Positions 1 to 5,475 of a stretch of 5,475 nt of DNA are shown here, piece by piece. How positions within the stretch are numbered: position 1 is the first letter of the stretch; every line of letters begins with the position of its first letter. Under the pieces are notes generated by a model. That model searched no databases. It was not told the origin of the DNA and saw only the letters and a list, made by a program, of their open reading frames with translations. Position numbers and translations under genes: made by a program. Source of the DNA: Spirochaetales bacterium (GTDB lineage: Bacteria; Spirochaetota; Spirochaetia; DSM-16054; Sediminispirochaetaceae); NCBI GenBank assembly GCA_021767325.1, contig JAASTM010000198.1, positions 1 to 5,475 of the forward strand, given 5' to 3'.

Positions 1-348
1 CCGGCGGTTGAATCCCTTGGAACCCCCGTGGATGTGGTGTTTACCCTTATTGTTCTTCTCGAGCTGGTATTCGGTATCATCCAGAACAAATCTGCCCCCG
101 GCGATGCGGTTGGCAAAGCGTCCGACCGTGGCGCCGAAGAAGGGATGCGGCCCCTCATAACCTTCTAAAGAATCGAAACCGAGAGTAATCTCTCCGATGT
201 TACCCGCGCTGTCCGGTGTTTTCACCGAGGTAAGGGTAGCTCCATAGGTGATCAGCTTGAATGAGACTCCGTTGGAGTTCTCTACGAAAAACTCGTCTAC
301 GGCCTGTCCGTCACCGGTAGTGCCGTAGGGTGTACGTGTAAGTTGCAT
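1..348 (-). CDS. galM: Aldose 1-epimerase (galactose mutarotase), N-terminal part
   Basis: Partial gene, cut by the left window edge; 116 codons are visible of a family that usually runs about 340-380 residues. The enzyme interconverts alpha and beta anomers of aldoses such as galactose and glucose, normally in the cytoplasm. Seen in the translation: the YGATL segment (residues 35-39), PD at 45-46, LGFDSLEGY (56-64), FGATVGRFANRIAGGRF (71-87) and HIHGGSKGF (105-113). By family knowledge, R81 in the ANRI motif and H107 in HGG match the substrate-binding arginine and the catalytic N-terminal histidine (R71 and H96 of the Lactococcus enzyme). The second histidine, aspartate and catalytic glutamate lie outside the window. 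The ATG is preceded by GGAG (minus strand, 356-359) at a 7-base spacing. The gene starts 16 bases after the AAA ATPase stop, so it is probably the third gene of the same transcript. Family identity is secure; substrate preference is not. Confidence 0.94.
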   Translation of the reverse strand, partial: MQLTRTPYGTTGDGQAVDEFFVENSNGVSFKLITYGATLTSVKTPDSAGNIGEITLGFDSLEGYEGPHPFFGATVGRFANRIAGGRFVLDDTEYQLEKNNKGKHHIHGGSKGFNRR

Positions 349-364
349 GTTGATGCTCCAGTTC

Positions 365-2116
365 TTACTCTCGCTCGCCCAAGAGTTCTTTGAGCTCGCG
401 TATTTGGGTTACAATTTTGCTGCGGTCATAGTTACGGTACCGCTTGGGTACCATCTCACGGCTGGTGCACTCCAGCACCGCCACCATATTCTGCAGCTCT
501 ATCTCATGGGGATAGGCCGGCGGAATGAAATCGCGCACCGCCTCTTCCATATCCTCTTTGGTAATGATGACGTGGTTCTGCATGGCCGCGTTGAATTTGG
601 CCCGGATCAGGATCGCCTCTAAATCCGCTCCCGAGGATTCGAAATGGTACTTTTTCAAGAGGTCGGAGATGCTGAACTTCTGTACTTTTATTTTGAGTTT
701 GCGAATGAGGGTTTGAATGAGATCCTCGCGTTCGCTCTGGGTTTCCGGGTAAAAGAGGGCCAGGTGCTCCTCGGCCCGTCCCTGCCGTTTGATATCGATC
801 GGCAGCAGGTCCGGCCGGCAGGTGATCAGAAACCAGATGATCTTGCCGCGGTACTCGGTGTTGCCCATAAACGAGGTAATCTGGGCAAACACACGATTGC
901 TGGTTCCCGAGTCGCCGTCCTGGTTGCGGTCGCCGAGAAAGGCGTCCGCCTCGTCTATCATCACTCCCACCGGCGACATCGCCTTGAGGATATTCAGTGC
1001 TTTTTCTATGTTCGACTCGGTCACCCCCTGCCATTTCGAGCGGAAATTCCGAAATTTTACGATCGGAATGCCGATGTCGCCGGCAAAGGCGGTGACCATG
1101 AAGCTCTTTCCGGTACCAACCGGACCGGAGATGAGGTAGCCCATCGGCAGTACGTCTAGCCGGCCCTGTTTGATGGCCCGCGATGCGTTCTTAAAACGCT
1201 TCTTTACGAAATCGTGGCCGGATACGTAGGACAGGTCGTGTTCCGATTCAATGAACTCCAGCAGGCCGGAGGCCTCGTTTTCGATAATCTCTTTTTTACG
1301 TTCGCGCAGATAATCCAGGGAGACCGGCCGGTTCTCCTGATACGATTCGGCGGCGATCTGGTTGAGGTTCATCAGGTTGAGGCCGCTGGTGATCTTGGCA
1401 ATCCGTTCGCAGTTGAGCCGGTATTCCAGGATAATTTCCTCTTTCCGGTTGAGGTATTCCAGAAAGCTCTGGCGTACCTTCTCATCCGGCAGGGGAATGT
1501 TTACCTTTACAGTGTGCGGTGATCGGACCAGCCGCGGGCTTAGGTCGGCCAGGTTTTCGGTCAGCAGCAGGATCGAGACATCTCCCTGGGTGAAGATCGG
1601 ATCGTGGGCCCAGCGGTTGAGGGTTACCAGGCAGTAGCGGTCCTCCTCGTCCATATGGGAGAGTTCGGTATGGGGTACGATGGTCTCCGCATAATCCATG
1701 ATCAGAACGATCCGCTTTTTGTGCGGGATGTTCATCAAGAAGTATTTCTCCAGGTAGTCGAAGGCTTTGACCGGATTTTTCGATACCAGATCTTCGGGGT
1801 CTTCATCGGGGAAGAGCCGCCGCATCTCGGCCAGGTAGTTCTTGCGCATCTCCGTGTCGCAGAAATTGATGCCGGATGAACGGTCGTAATAGACAATGAT
1901 ATCCTTGTTGCCGAAGAGCACTTCGGAGATGAACTCCTGAATTCTGACGAAGATAAACTCACCCTCTACCATCTTGTTCGGCAGAAAATCGCGGATATTG
2001 CCGTGCACAATGTAGAGGTTGGTAGTTTTTGAACAGTATTTATATGACAGATCCTGCGCCCAATAGGGCAGTACTTTTATAAACTCAAGGTTTTTTAAGA
2101 TTAATTGCTCCGGCAT
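365..2116 (-). CDS. Bilobed Ycf46-like AAA ATPase, function unknown
   Basis: A 583-residue cytoplasmic AAA protein; no signal peptide or membrane segment is visible. The C-terminal lobe is intact: Walker A GPVGTGKS (331-338), pore-loop-like KWQG (361-364), Walker B VGVMIDEAD (383-391), an arginine-finger region KRQGR (443-447) and a sensor-2 SSGADLE segment (494-500). Sensor 1 reads TCRPD (432-436), with Cys433 where classic AAA proteins have Asn. The N-terminal lobe looks like a decayed AAA fold: VHGNIRDF (37-44), a Walker-B-like IVLIMDYAE (136-144), a sensor-1-like ILLLTENLADLSPRL (182-196) and GLNLMNL (245-251), but no P-loop. One degenerate lobe followed by one active lobe is the Ycf46 pattern. 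The start ATG has GGGAGG at 2121-2126 on the minus strand. The gene lies 27 bases after the gntR stop and 16 bases before galM. ATPase or remodelling activity is a sound inference; the substrate and the link to sugar metabolism are unknown. Confidence 0.88.
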   Translation of the reverse strand: MPEQLILKNLEFIKVLPYWAQDLSYKYCSKTTNLYIVHGNIRDFLPNKMVEGEFIFVRIQEFISEVLFGNKDIIVYYDRSSGINFCDTEMRKNYLAEMRRLFPDEDPEDLVSKNPVKAFDYLEKYFLMNIPHKKRIVLIMDYAETIVPHTELSHMDEEDRYCLVTLNRWAHDPIFTQGDVSILLLTENLADLSPRLVRSPHTVKVNIPLPDEKVRQSFLEYLNRKEEIILEYRLNCERIAKITSGLNLMNLNQIAAESYQENRPVSLDYLRERKKEIIENEASGLLEFIESEHDLSYVSGHDFVKKRFKNASRAIKQGRLDVLPMGYLISGPVGTGKSFMVTAFAGDIGIPIVKFRNFRSKWQGVTESNIEKALNILKAMSPVGVMIDEADAFLGDRNQDGDSGTSNRVFAQITSFMGNTEYRGKIIWFLITCRPDLLPIDIKRQGRAEEHLALFYPETQSEREDLIQTLIRKLKIKVQKFSISDLLKKYHFESSGADLEAILIRAKFNAAMQNHVIITKEDMEEAVRDFIPPAYPHEIELQNMVAVLECTSREMVPKRYRNYDRSKIVTQIRELKELLGERE

Positions 2117-2143
2117 GTTCCCTCCCGTGTAATGCGCGCGCGT

Positions 2144-2821
2144 TTACTCCTTTCGAAGCCTCTGGAAACCTTCTCCTTCGGTGATGTTCTTGCGGCCCTG
2201 ATCGAGATGGCGCTGCAGCCATTCGATCGCCTCGGCGGAATTCTTTTTCAAGAATTTGAGAATTTTTCTGTGGATTTCGTATGTAGACTCGATGTCCGGC
2301 GGGCCGCCGATGCCGTAGATCTCGGTCATGTTCAGATGCAGATACAGTTCATGGTAGAATTTACTGAGGAAGCGATTCCCCGCCAGATCGCACAACAGAT
2401 TGTGAAAAGTGCTGTCGAGCTGAATATATTTGGACAGCTGCGCCTCCGGTGGATGGGTTACGATTTCCTGCATCTGCCGTACGGTGTCTTCGAGACCACT
2501 CAGCTCCTCTTCGGTAACCGTCCGGTAAATCGACCGGATCGCCTGCATTTCGATCATCTCCCGCAACTCGAAGGCATCCAGCACATCCTTCTGCGAGGGT
2601 TCGGCCACATAGCAGCTGCTGCGCGGCTGAATGACCACCACCCCTTCGTGTTCCAGGCGCTTGAGGGCGTCGCGTATCGGAATTGTGCTCACACCGAGCT
2701 GCTGGGCAAGCTGCTTTATGTTGAGCGTATCTCCATATTTCAGCTGTCCGGAAATGAGTTTAGACTCGAGATAAGTATACACCTCATCGCTGAGGCTCGG
2801 TTTGTTCGTCAACTCTGCCAT
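2144..2821 (-). CDS. GntR-family transcriptional regulator, FCD (FadR-like) subfamily
   Basis: A 225-residue one-component regulator. Residues about 10-73 form the winged helix-turn-helix: the recognition region runs from NIKQLAQQLGVS (34-45) through TIPIRDALKRLEHEG (46-60), with the wing ending at SSCYVAEP (68-75). Residues about 80-210 are the all-helical FCD ligand-binding domain. D136, H140, H184 and H205 sit where FCD proteins place metal-binding residues, so a metal-assisted carboxylate or sugar-acid effector is plausible but not shown. The ATG at 2821 is the only upstream choice, because an in-frame TGA immediately precedes it. No Shine-Dalgarno precedes this ATG. The gene heads a close-packed cluster with the AAA ATPase and galM and faces a divergent intergenic region with inverted repeats, which fits autoregulation. 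Family certain; effector and targets unknown. Confidence 0.95.
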   Translation of the reverse strand: MAELTNKPSLSDEVYTYLESKLISGQLKYGDTLNIKQLAQQLGVSTIPIRDALKRLEHEGVVVIQPRSSCYVAEPSQKDVLDAFELREMIEMQAIRSIYRTVTEEELSGLEDTVRQMQEIVTHPPEAQLSKYIQLDSTFHNLLCDLAGNRFLSKFYHELYLHLNMTEIYGIGGPPDIESTYEIHRKILKFLKKNSAEAIEWLQRHLDQGRKNITEGEGFQRLRKE

Positions 2822-2829
2822 TCAACATG

Positions 2830-2835
2830 AGTGTA
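2830..2835 (-). promoter_or_regulatory. Candidate -10 box for the gntR cluster (possible leaderless start)
   Basis: On the minus strand TACACT lies 8 bases upstream of the gntR ATG. With usual -10 geometry, transcription would begin 0-2 bases before the ATG, which would explain the absence of a Shine-Dalgarno. A weak -35 candidate, TTGCAT, lies 18 bases further upstream (2854-2859). The match to consensus is modest, so this is a hypothesis. Confidence 0.3.
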
Positions 2836-2840
2836 GTGCG

Positions 2841-2867
2841 AAAGCGGCATTTAATGCAACCCGCTTT
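2841..2867. promoter_or_regulatory. Overlapping inverted repeats, candidate operator for the GntR regulator
   Basis: Two inverted repeats overlap here. AAAGCGG (2841-2847) is perfectly mirrored by CCGCTTT (2861-2867) across a 13-base spacer. Within it, GCATTTAATGC (2847-2857) is a palindrome with 5-base perfect arms around one central base. The two have slightly different centres (2854 and 2852), so they are probably alternatives rather than a single concentric site. The element starts 20 bases upstream of the gntR ATG and overlaps the possible -35. GntR/FCD regulators commonly bind short palindromes in their own promoters, so autoregulation is a reasonable inference. The plus strand also reads as a hairpin followed by TTTTT, but its position between divergent genes makes a terminator less likely. 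Confidence 0.45.
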
Positions 2868-2879
2868 TTCATTCGCCGC

Positions 2880-2910
2880 GAAGTTCCGCCGGCCGGGGCT
2901 TGAAGTTCCG
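2880..2910. repeat. Direct repeat GAAGTTCCG x2, 22 bp apart
   Basis: The 9-mer GAAGTTCCG occurs exactly at 2880-2888 and 2902-2910. The 22-bp period is close to two helical turns, so both copies would face the same side of the DNA. They lie in the shared upstream region of gntR and rnhA and may be activator or regulator half-sites. No known factor is recognised. Confidence 0.35.
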
Positions 2911-2936
2911 GCCCGCTTCGGCGTAGGGTAGGTGCC

Positions 2937-2941
2937 GGGAG
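2937..2941 (+). promoter_or_regulatory. Ribosome binding site that decides the rnhA start
   Basis: GGGAG lies 7 bases before the ATG at 2949 but only 1 base before the in-frame ATG at 2943. The second ATG is therefore the better start. Confidence 0.6.
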
Positions 2942-2948
2942 TATGAAA

Positions 2949-3416
2949 ATGGATACAGAACCTATCGTGATATATACCGACGGCGGCTGCAGCGGAAATC
3001 CCGGGCCCGGGGGATGGGCCTTCGTGCTGAACGACGGCTCCGTGCGGCGGGAACGCTCCGGCGGATCTCCGGCCACCACCAACAACCGCATGGAACTGAC
3101 CGCGGTTATCGAGGCGCTGAAAACAGTGCAGTCGGAACTGAAAGATGCAGGGCGGCCGATCGAGCTGTACACCGACAGTCAGTATGTAAAAAACGGCATC
3201 TCCGCCTGGATACACAACTGGGAGCGCAACGGCTGGCAGACCTCCAACAAGAAGCCCGTAAAGAACAAGGAGTACTGGCAGAAGCTCAAAGCCCTTACCG
3301 ATAAGCTGTCGGTTGAGTGGCACTGGGTAAAGGGCCACTCCGGCAACGAGCTGAACGAACGCTGCGACCAGATGGTCCGGCAGGAGATGGACGCCCAGCT
3401 GCAGCGCAACGGCTGA
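2949..3416 (+). CDS. rnhA: Ribonuclease HI
   Basis: Endonuclease that cuts the RNA strand of RNA-DNA hybrids, removing primers and R-loops in the cytoplasm. With the ATG at 2949 the protein is 155 residues, the same length as Escherichia coli RNase HI. An in-frame ATG at 2943 would add Met-Lys but has no usable ribosome-binding spacing. The whole fold is present: strand 1 with YTDGGCSGNPGPGGW (9-23), NNRMEL (45-50), YTDSQYV (74-80), the basic-protrusion region WERNGWQTSNKKPVKN (91-106), and WVKGHSGNELNERCD (126-140). Catalytic residues D11, E49 and D76 plus H130 and D140 match the family's DEDD set and loop histidine. The Trp-rich basic protrusion marks it as the bacterial HI type, not HII. 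It is transcribed divergently from the gntR cluster and precedes comM by 140 bases. Assignment is secure. Confidence 0.98.
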   Translation: MDTEPIVIYTDGGCSGNPGPGGWAFVLNDGSVRRERSGGSPATTNNRMELTAVIEALKTVQSELKDAGRPIELYTDSQYVKNGISAWIHNWERNGWQTSNKKPVKNKEYWQKLKALTDKLSVEWHWVKGHSGNELNERCDQMVRQEMDAQLQRNG

Positions 3417-3442
3417 ACCGAAGTCCCGCGATTGGGCTTTAT

Positions 3443-3485
3443 GCGGGCCGGGCGCCAGCCCGCCCGGGCGTCCGGCCGGGCGCCC
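3443..3485. repeat. GC-rich repeat tract with several competing hairpins after rnhA
   Basis: An almost purely G/C tract. GGCCGGGCGCC is repeated exactly at 3446-3456 and 3474-3484, 28 bases apart. Several stems compete: GCGGGC (3443-3448) with GCCCGC (3458-3463); CGCCCGG (3461-3467) with CCGGGCG (3476-3482); GGGCGCC (3450-3456) with GGCGCCC (3479-3485). A run of seven T (3498-3504) follows 12 bases after the last stem. That is too far for a textbook intrinsic terminator, but the tract could still end or attenuate rnhA transcription, or be a REP-like element. Confidence 0.5.
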
Positions 3486-3545
3486 AGCTGCTTCAACTTT
3501 TTTTCATAATAAATCAGATAACTCCACCCAGCCTCTTTCTTGAGT

Positions 3546-3551
3546 AGGAGG
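3546..3551 (+). promoter_or_regulatory. Strong ribosome binding site of comM
   Basis: AGGAGG, five bases before the ATG at 3557, fixes the start. Upstream, CATAAT at 3505-3510 matches five of six -10 consensus bases, but no convincing -35 is seen, so a separate comM promoter remains possible only. Confidence 0.6.
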
Positions 3552-3556
3552 AAGCG

Positions 3557-5122
3557 ATGCATATTGTGAGTTTTGTGAATCGGGGTTATCACGGTCATAT
3601 TGTAAATGTGGAGGTCGATCTGCGCTGCGGGATTCCAGGCATGGACATTGTCGGCCTGCCGGACAGCGCGGTCAGGGAAGCACGAGAACGGGTGCGGGCG
3701 GCGGTGAGGAACTCGGGGTTCCGGGTGCCCCGCCGGCGTATTTTAATAAACCTGGCGCCGGCTGGTGTGAAAAAGCAGGGAGCCGCCTTCGACCTGCCAA
3801 TGGCCGCCGCTCTGTTGACTGTGGACATGCAGGTGCAGTCTCCGCCGGGCCTAACGGTCCTGATAGTCGGCGAGCTCGAGCTCTCCGGGCGCATCCGGCC
3901 GGTAGCCGGTGTTCTGGCGGCGGTGTATGCCGCGCTGCAGAGCGGTGCGGACCTCTGTATTGTTCCACCGGAGAATCTCAACGAGGCGCGGACGGTTGCC
4001 GGCGGCCAAGCAGTTGCGCTGGCGCATTTGGCGGAGATGCCGCATCTGTTTACGCTGCTCACCCACGGGGCACAGGACGCATGGCAGCCCGAGGTTTCAC
4101 CTCAGACTGACCTGCCCAACCAGGACAGCTTGGACAGGCCCGCGGGGATGCCGGCCGATCCCGGCCTTGACTACGCCGAGCTGAGCGGACAGGAAGAGCT
4201 CAAACGGGCCTGCGTAATTGCGGCCGCCGGGCGCCATCATATGCTGATTTTCGGCCCCCCGGGGGGCGGCAAGACTATGGCCGCCCAGCGGTTTAGCGGC
4301 CTGCTGCCTAATTTGAGCCGTGATGAGTCAATTACGGTTACCCGTATCTATTCGATCGGCGGGCTTCTGCCGGCAGGGGCAGGATTGATCCGTCGGCCGC
4401 CCTTCCGTGCGCCCCATCATGCCGCCTCGCGGGAAGGGCTGATAGGCGGCGGGGTGAATATCCAGCCGGGTGAAATCTCTTATGCCCACTGCGGAGTCCT
4501 GTTTCTGGACGAGGGGCTGGAGTTCGGCGGCCGGCTGCTGCAGTCGCTGCGCGAACCGATAGAGCGCGGAATAGTACAGATAGCCCGTTCGGGATGCCAT
4601 TACTGGTTTCCGGCTCGTTTTCAGCTGATTATGGCGGCCAATCCCTGTCCCTGCGGCAAGCTGGGACAACCCGATTCTATGTGTATGTGCAGCCCCCTGG
4701 AGCTGCACCGTTACTGGAAGAAGCTCGGCGCCGCTTTGTGCGACCGGATCGATATCCGGATACCCACCGCCGCGGCCCACGCAATGCATGCGGCCGAATT
4801 CCCGGGTTTGACAACGGCACAGATGGAGCGGATGGCCGCGCAGGCGATCGGGCGGCAGTATGCACGCTGCGGAATGCGGAACTCCGACCTCGGGCCGGAT
4901 AAAATCGAGCGGTACTGCCAGCCCAACCCGGCCGGACGGGCGGTACTGGAAAAAGCAGCCGAGCAGTTGGGGCTTTCCCACCGCGCACTGCACTCCACCA
5001 TGAAAATCAGCCGCACTATCGCCGATCTGGAGGGCAGTGAGCGGATCTGCAGAGAGCATGTGATGGAGGCGGTACAATACCGCCGCTACGGCGAGGGGGA
5101 CTACTACTGGCGGGCCGCCTGA
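3557..5122 (+). CDS. comM: ComM/YifB-family Mg-chelatase-like AAA+ ATPase
   Basis: A complete 521-residue member of the YifB/ComM family, typically about 500-515 residues. In naturally transformable bacteria, ComM is a hexameric helicase that drives branch migration during integration of incoming DNA; that role here is inferred from the family. Domains in order: N-terminal ChlI-type domain (about 20-142) with GIPGMDIVGLPDSAVREARE (25-44); a variable, proline-rich linker (about 172-205); the AAA+ core with Walker A GPPGGGKT (233-240), FRAPHHAAS (283-291), GGGVNIQPGEISYAHCGVLF (297-316) and Walker B LFLDE (315-319); and a C-terminal Mg-chelatase domain (about 420-510). Cys364, Cys366, Cys376 and Cys378 form the family's CxC-x9-CxC cluster. 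DRIDI (396-400) carries a likely arginine finger and R476 a sensor-2 residue. After Walker B it reads DEGLEF where most members have DELPEF. Strong Shine-Dalgarno; no clear terminator follows. Confidence 0.96.
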   Translation: MHIVSFVNRGYHGHIVNVEVDLRCGIPGMDIVGLPDSAVREARERVRAAVRNSGFRVPRRRILINLAPAGVKKQGAAFDLPMAAALLTVDMQVQSPPGLTVLIVGELELSGRIRPVAGVLAAVYAALQSGADLCIVPPENLNEARTVAGGQAVALAHLAEMPHLFTLLTHGAQDAWQPEVSPQTDLPNQDSLDRPAGMPADPGLDYAELSGQEELKRACVIAAAGRHHMLIFGPPGGGKTMAAQRFSGLLPNLSRDESITVTRIYSIGGLLPAGAGLIRRPPFRAPHHAASREGLIGGGVNIQPGEISYAHCGVLFLDEGLEFGGRLLQSLREPIERGIVQIARSGCHYWFPARFQLIMAANPCPCGKLGQPDSMCMCSPLELHRYWKKLGAALCDRIDIRIPTAAAHAMHAAEFPGLTTAQMERMAAQAIGRQYARCGMRNSDLGPDKIERYCQPNPAGRAVLEKAAEQLGLSHRALHSTMKISRTIADLEGSERICREHVMEAVQYRRYGEGDYYWRAA

Positions 5123-5177
5123 GATTGTTGGTTGCCTCCTGTGGCCAGCAGTGGGTCCCTACGCTTTATAGAAATAT

Positions 5178-5208
5178 TTGCATGAATTACTATGTAAAAT
5201 TCATGAAT
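5178..5208. promoter_or_regulatory. Paired palindromic operator of the antitoxin gene
   Basis: CATGAATT (5181-5188) is perfectly inverted as AATTCATG (5198-5205) across 9 bases. ATTCATGAAT (5199-5208) is itself a perfect 10-base palindrome, and TTGCATGAAT (5178-5187) matches it at 8 of 10 positions, 21 bp away, or two helical turns. Two in-phase copies just upstream of a likely -10 fit cooperative autorepression by a ribbon-helix-helix antitoxin. Confidence 0.6.
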
Positions 5209-5210
5209 AA

Positions 5211-5219
5211 TGGTATATT
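5211..5219 (+). promoter_or_regulatory. Candidate extended -10 promoter of the antitoxin gene
   Basis: TGG followed by TATATT (hexamer 5214-5219) forms an extended -10 with five of six consensus bases. No good -35 is seen 17 bases upstream, where the operator lies. Start of transcription would be near 5226, giving a very short leader that still holds the AAAGGAG ribosome site. Confidence 0.4.
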
Positions 5220-5237
5220 AGGAGAAAGGAGCATGGT

Positions 5238-5475
5238 ATGGCAAATTTACAAGTAAAGGATATCGATGAAAGGCTTTATGAATCGCTTCGTAATTTGGCA
5301 GCAAGAGAAAAAAGATCGATTAGCCAAGAAGTGGTATACATACTTCAAAAATATTTATCGAATCCCACAGATTTCGAATATAATCAGACAGATGAGTTCT
5401 TACAGTTGGCTGGCAGTTGGCGAGATGAGAGAGAAGCCGATGAAATAATTGATGAGATAAAACAAAGTAGAAAAA
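5238..5475 (+). CDS. Ribbon-helix-helix antitoxin (FitA/VapB-like), cut by window end
   Basis: Partial gene; 79 complete codons and one base are visible, with no stop. The N-terminus has the ribbon-helix-helix pattern: a short strand NLQVKDI (3-9), helix A about 10-23 and helix B SISQEVVYILQKYL (27-40). A C-terminal tail with LAGSWRDEREADEIIDEIKQ (57-76) resembles the toxin-binding tail of FitA/VapB antitoxins that pair with PIN-domain ribonucleases. The ATG at 5238 follows AAAGGAG (5225-5231) at a 6-base spacing; the ATG at 5233 is out of frame and stops after seven codons. The gene is strikingly AT-rich beside the GC-rich comM, which suggests an acquired module. A toxin gene directly downstream is expected but lies outside the window. 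Family moderately sure; partner inferred. Confidence 0.82.
   Translation, partial: MANLQVKDIDERLYESLRNLAAREKRSISQEVVYILQKYLSNPTDFEYNQTDEFLQLAGSWRDEREADEIIDEIKQSRK

Noticed and set aside
504..1034. 176-codon minus-strand reading frame in the AAA gene
   Set aside because: Out-of-frame reading of the AAA catalytic lobe on the same strand; low-complexity Arg/Gly-rich product.
2134..2142. Alternating GCGCGCGCG tract between gntR and the AAA gene
   Set aside because: Only nine bases in a GC-rich genome; could be chance, and no associated signal is seen.
2105..2830. 241-codon plus-strand reading frame opposite gntR
   Set aside because: It is antisense to the whole regulator gene, has no recognisable domain or ribosome site, and is explained by GC-rich codon bias in the real gene.
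2841..2869. Intrinsic terminator (hairpin plus TTTTT on the plus strand)
   Set aside because: It lies between two divergent genes with no plus-strand gene ending before it. An operator reading fits the position better.
2784..3338. 184-codon minus-strand reading frame across rnhA
   Set aside because: It overlaps rnhA in antisense and the gntR start. Composition is typical of a shadow frame and the competing genes are certain.
4328..5077. 249-codon minus-strand reading frame inside comM
   Set aside because: Antisense shadow of the conserved comM core; the translation is low in recognisable motifs and has no ribosome site.
5123..5165. Terminator after comM
   Set aside because: Only very short palindromes (TGGCCA, GGGTCCC) are present, with no stable stem followed by a T-run.
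5266..5448. 60-codon plus-strand reading frame in the AT-rich end
   Set aside because: Out of frame with the antitoxin, which has the ribosome site, operator and domain pattern.

Overview
The window is a GC-rich bacterial chromosome segment with five confidently recognised genes, one of them cut by the left edge, and an AT-rich right end that enters an antitoxin gene. The ComM/YifB protein and the bilobed AAA protein look to me like those of free-living Spirochaetales (Spirochaeta-type). This is an impression from the protein sequences, not a demonstrated assignment. All genes use ATG starts, and all but one have Shine-Dalgarno sequences.

The left half is a minus-strand cluster, read from right to left. 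It contains an FCD-type GntR regulator (2144-2821), a Ycf46-like AAA ATPase with one degenerate and one intact nucleotide-binding lobe (365-2116), and the first 116 codons of aldose 1-epimerase galM (1-348). Intergenic gaps are only 27 and 16 bases and each downstream gene has its own Shine-Dalgarno, so the three genes are probably cotranscribed. The regulator and mutarotase suggest a sugar-utilisation or sugar-sensing operon that continues to the left. The role of the AAA ATPase in it is unknown.

A divergent intergenic region (2822-2948) separates this cluster from plus-strand rnhA (ribonuclease HI). It holds overlapping inverted repeats, a 9-bp direct repeat spaced 22 bp apart and a possible leaderless start for the regulator. 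It is a good place for autoregulation by the GntR protein.

After rnhA come a very GC-rich repeat tract (3443-3485), a T-run and then comM/yifB (3557-5122), a complete Mg-chelatase-like AAA+ protein with its four-cysteine cluster. rnhA and comM are both nucleic-acid genes on the same strand, but the 140-base gap leaves cotranscription uncertain.

From about 5160 the base composition becomes AT-rich. A paired palindromic operator and an extended -10 promoter precede a ribbon-helix-helix antitoxin (5238 to the window end). The expected toxin, probably PIN-domain, would lie beyond the right edge. This end looks like an accessory toxin-antitoxin module. No RNA gene, CRISPR array or insertion sequence was seen.
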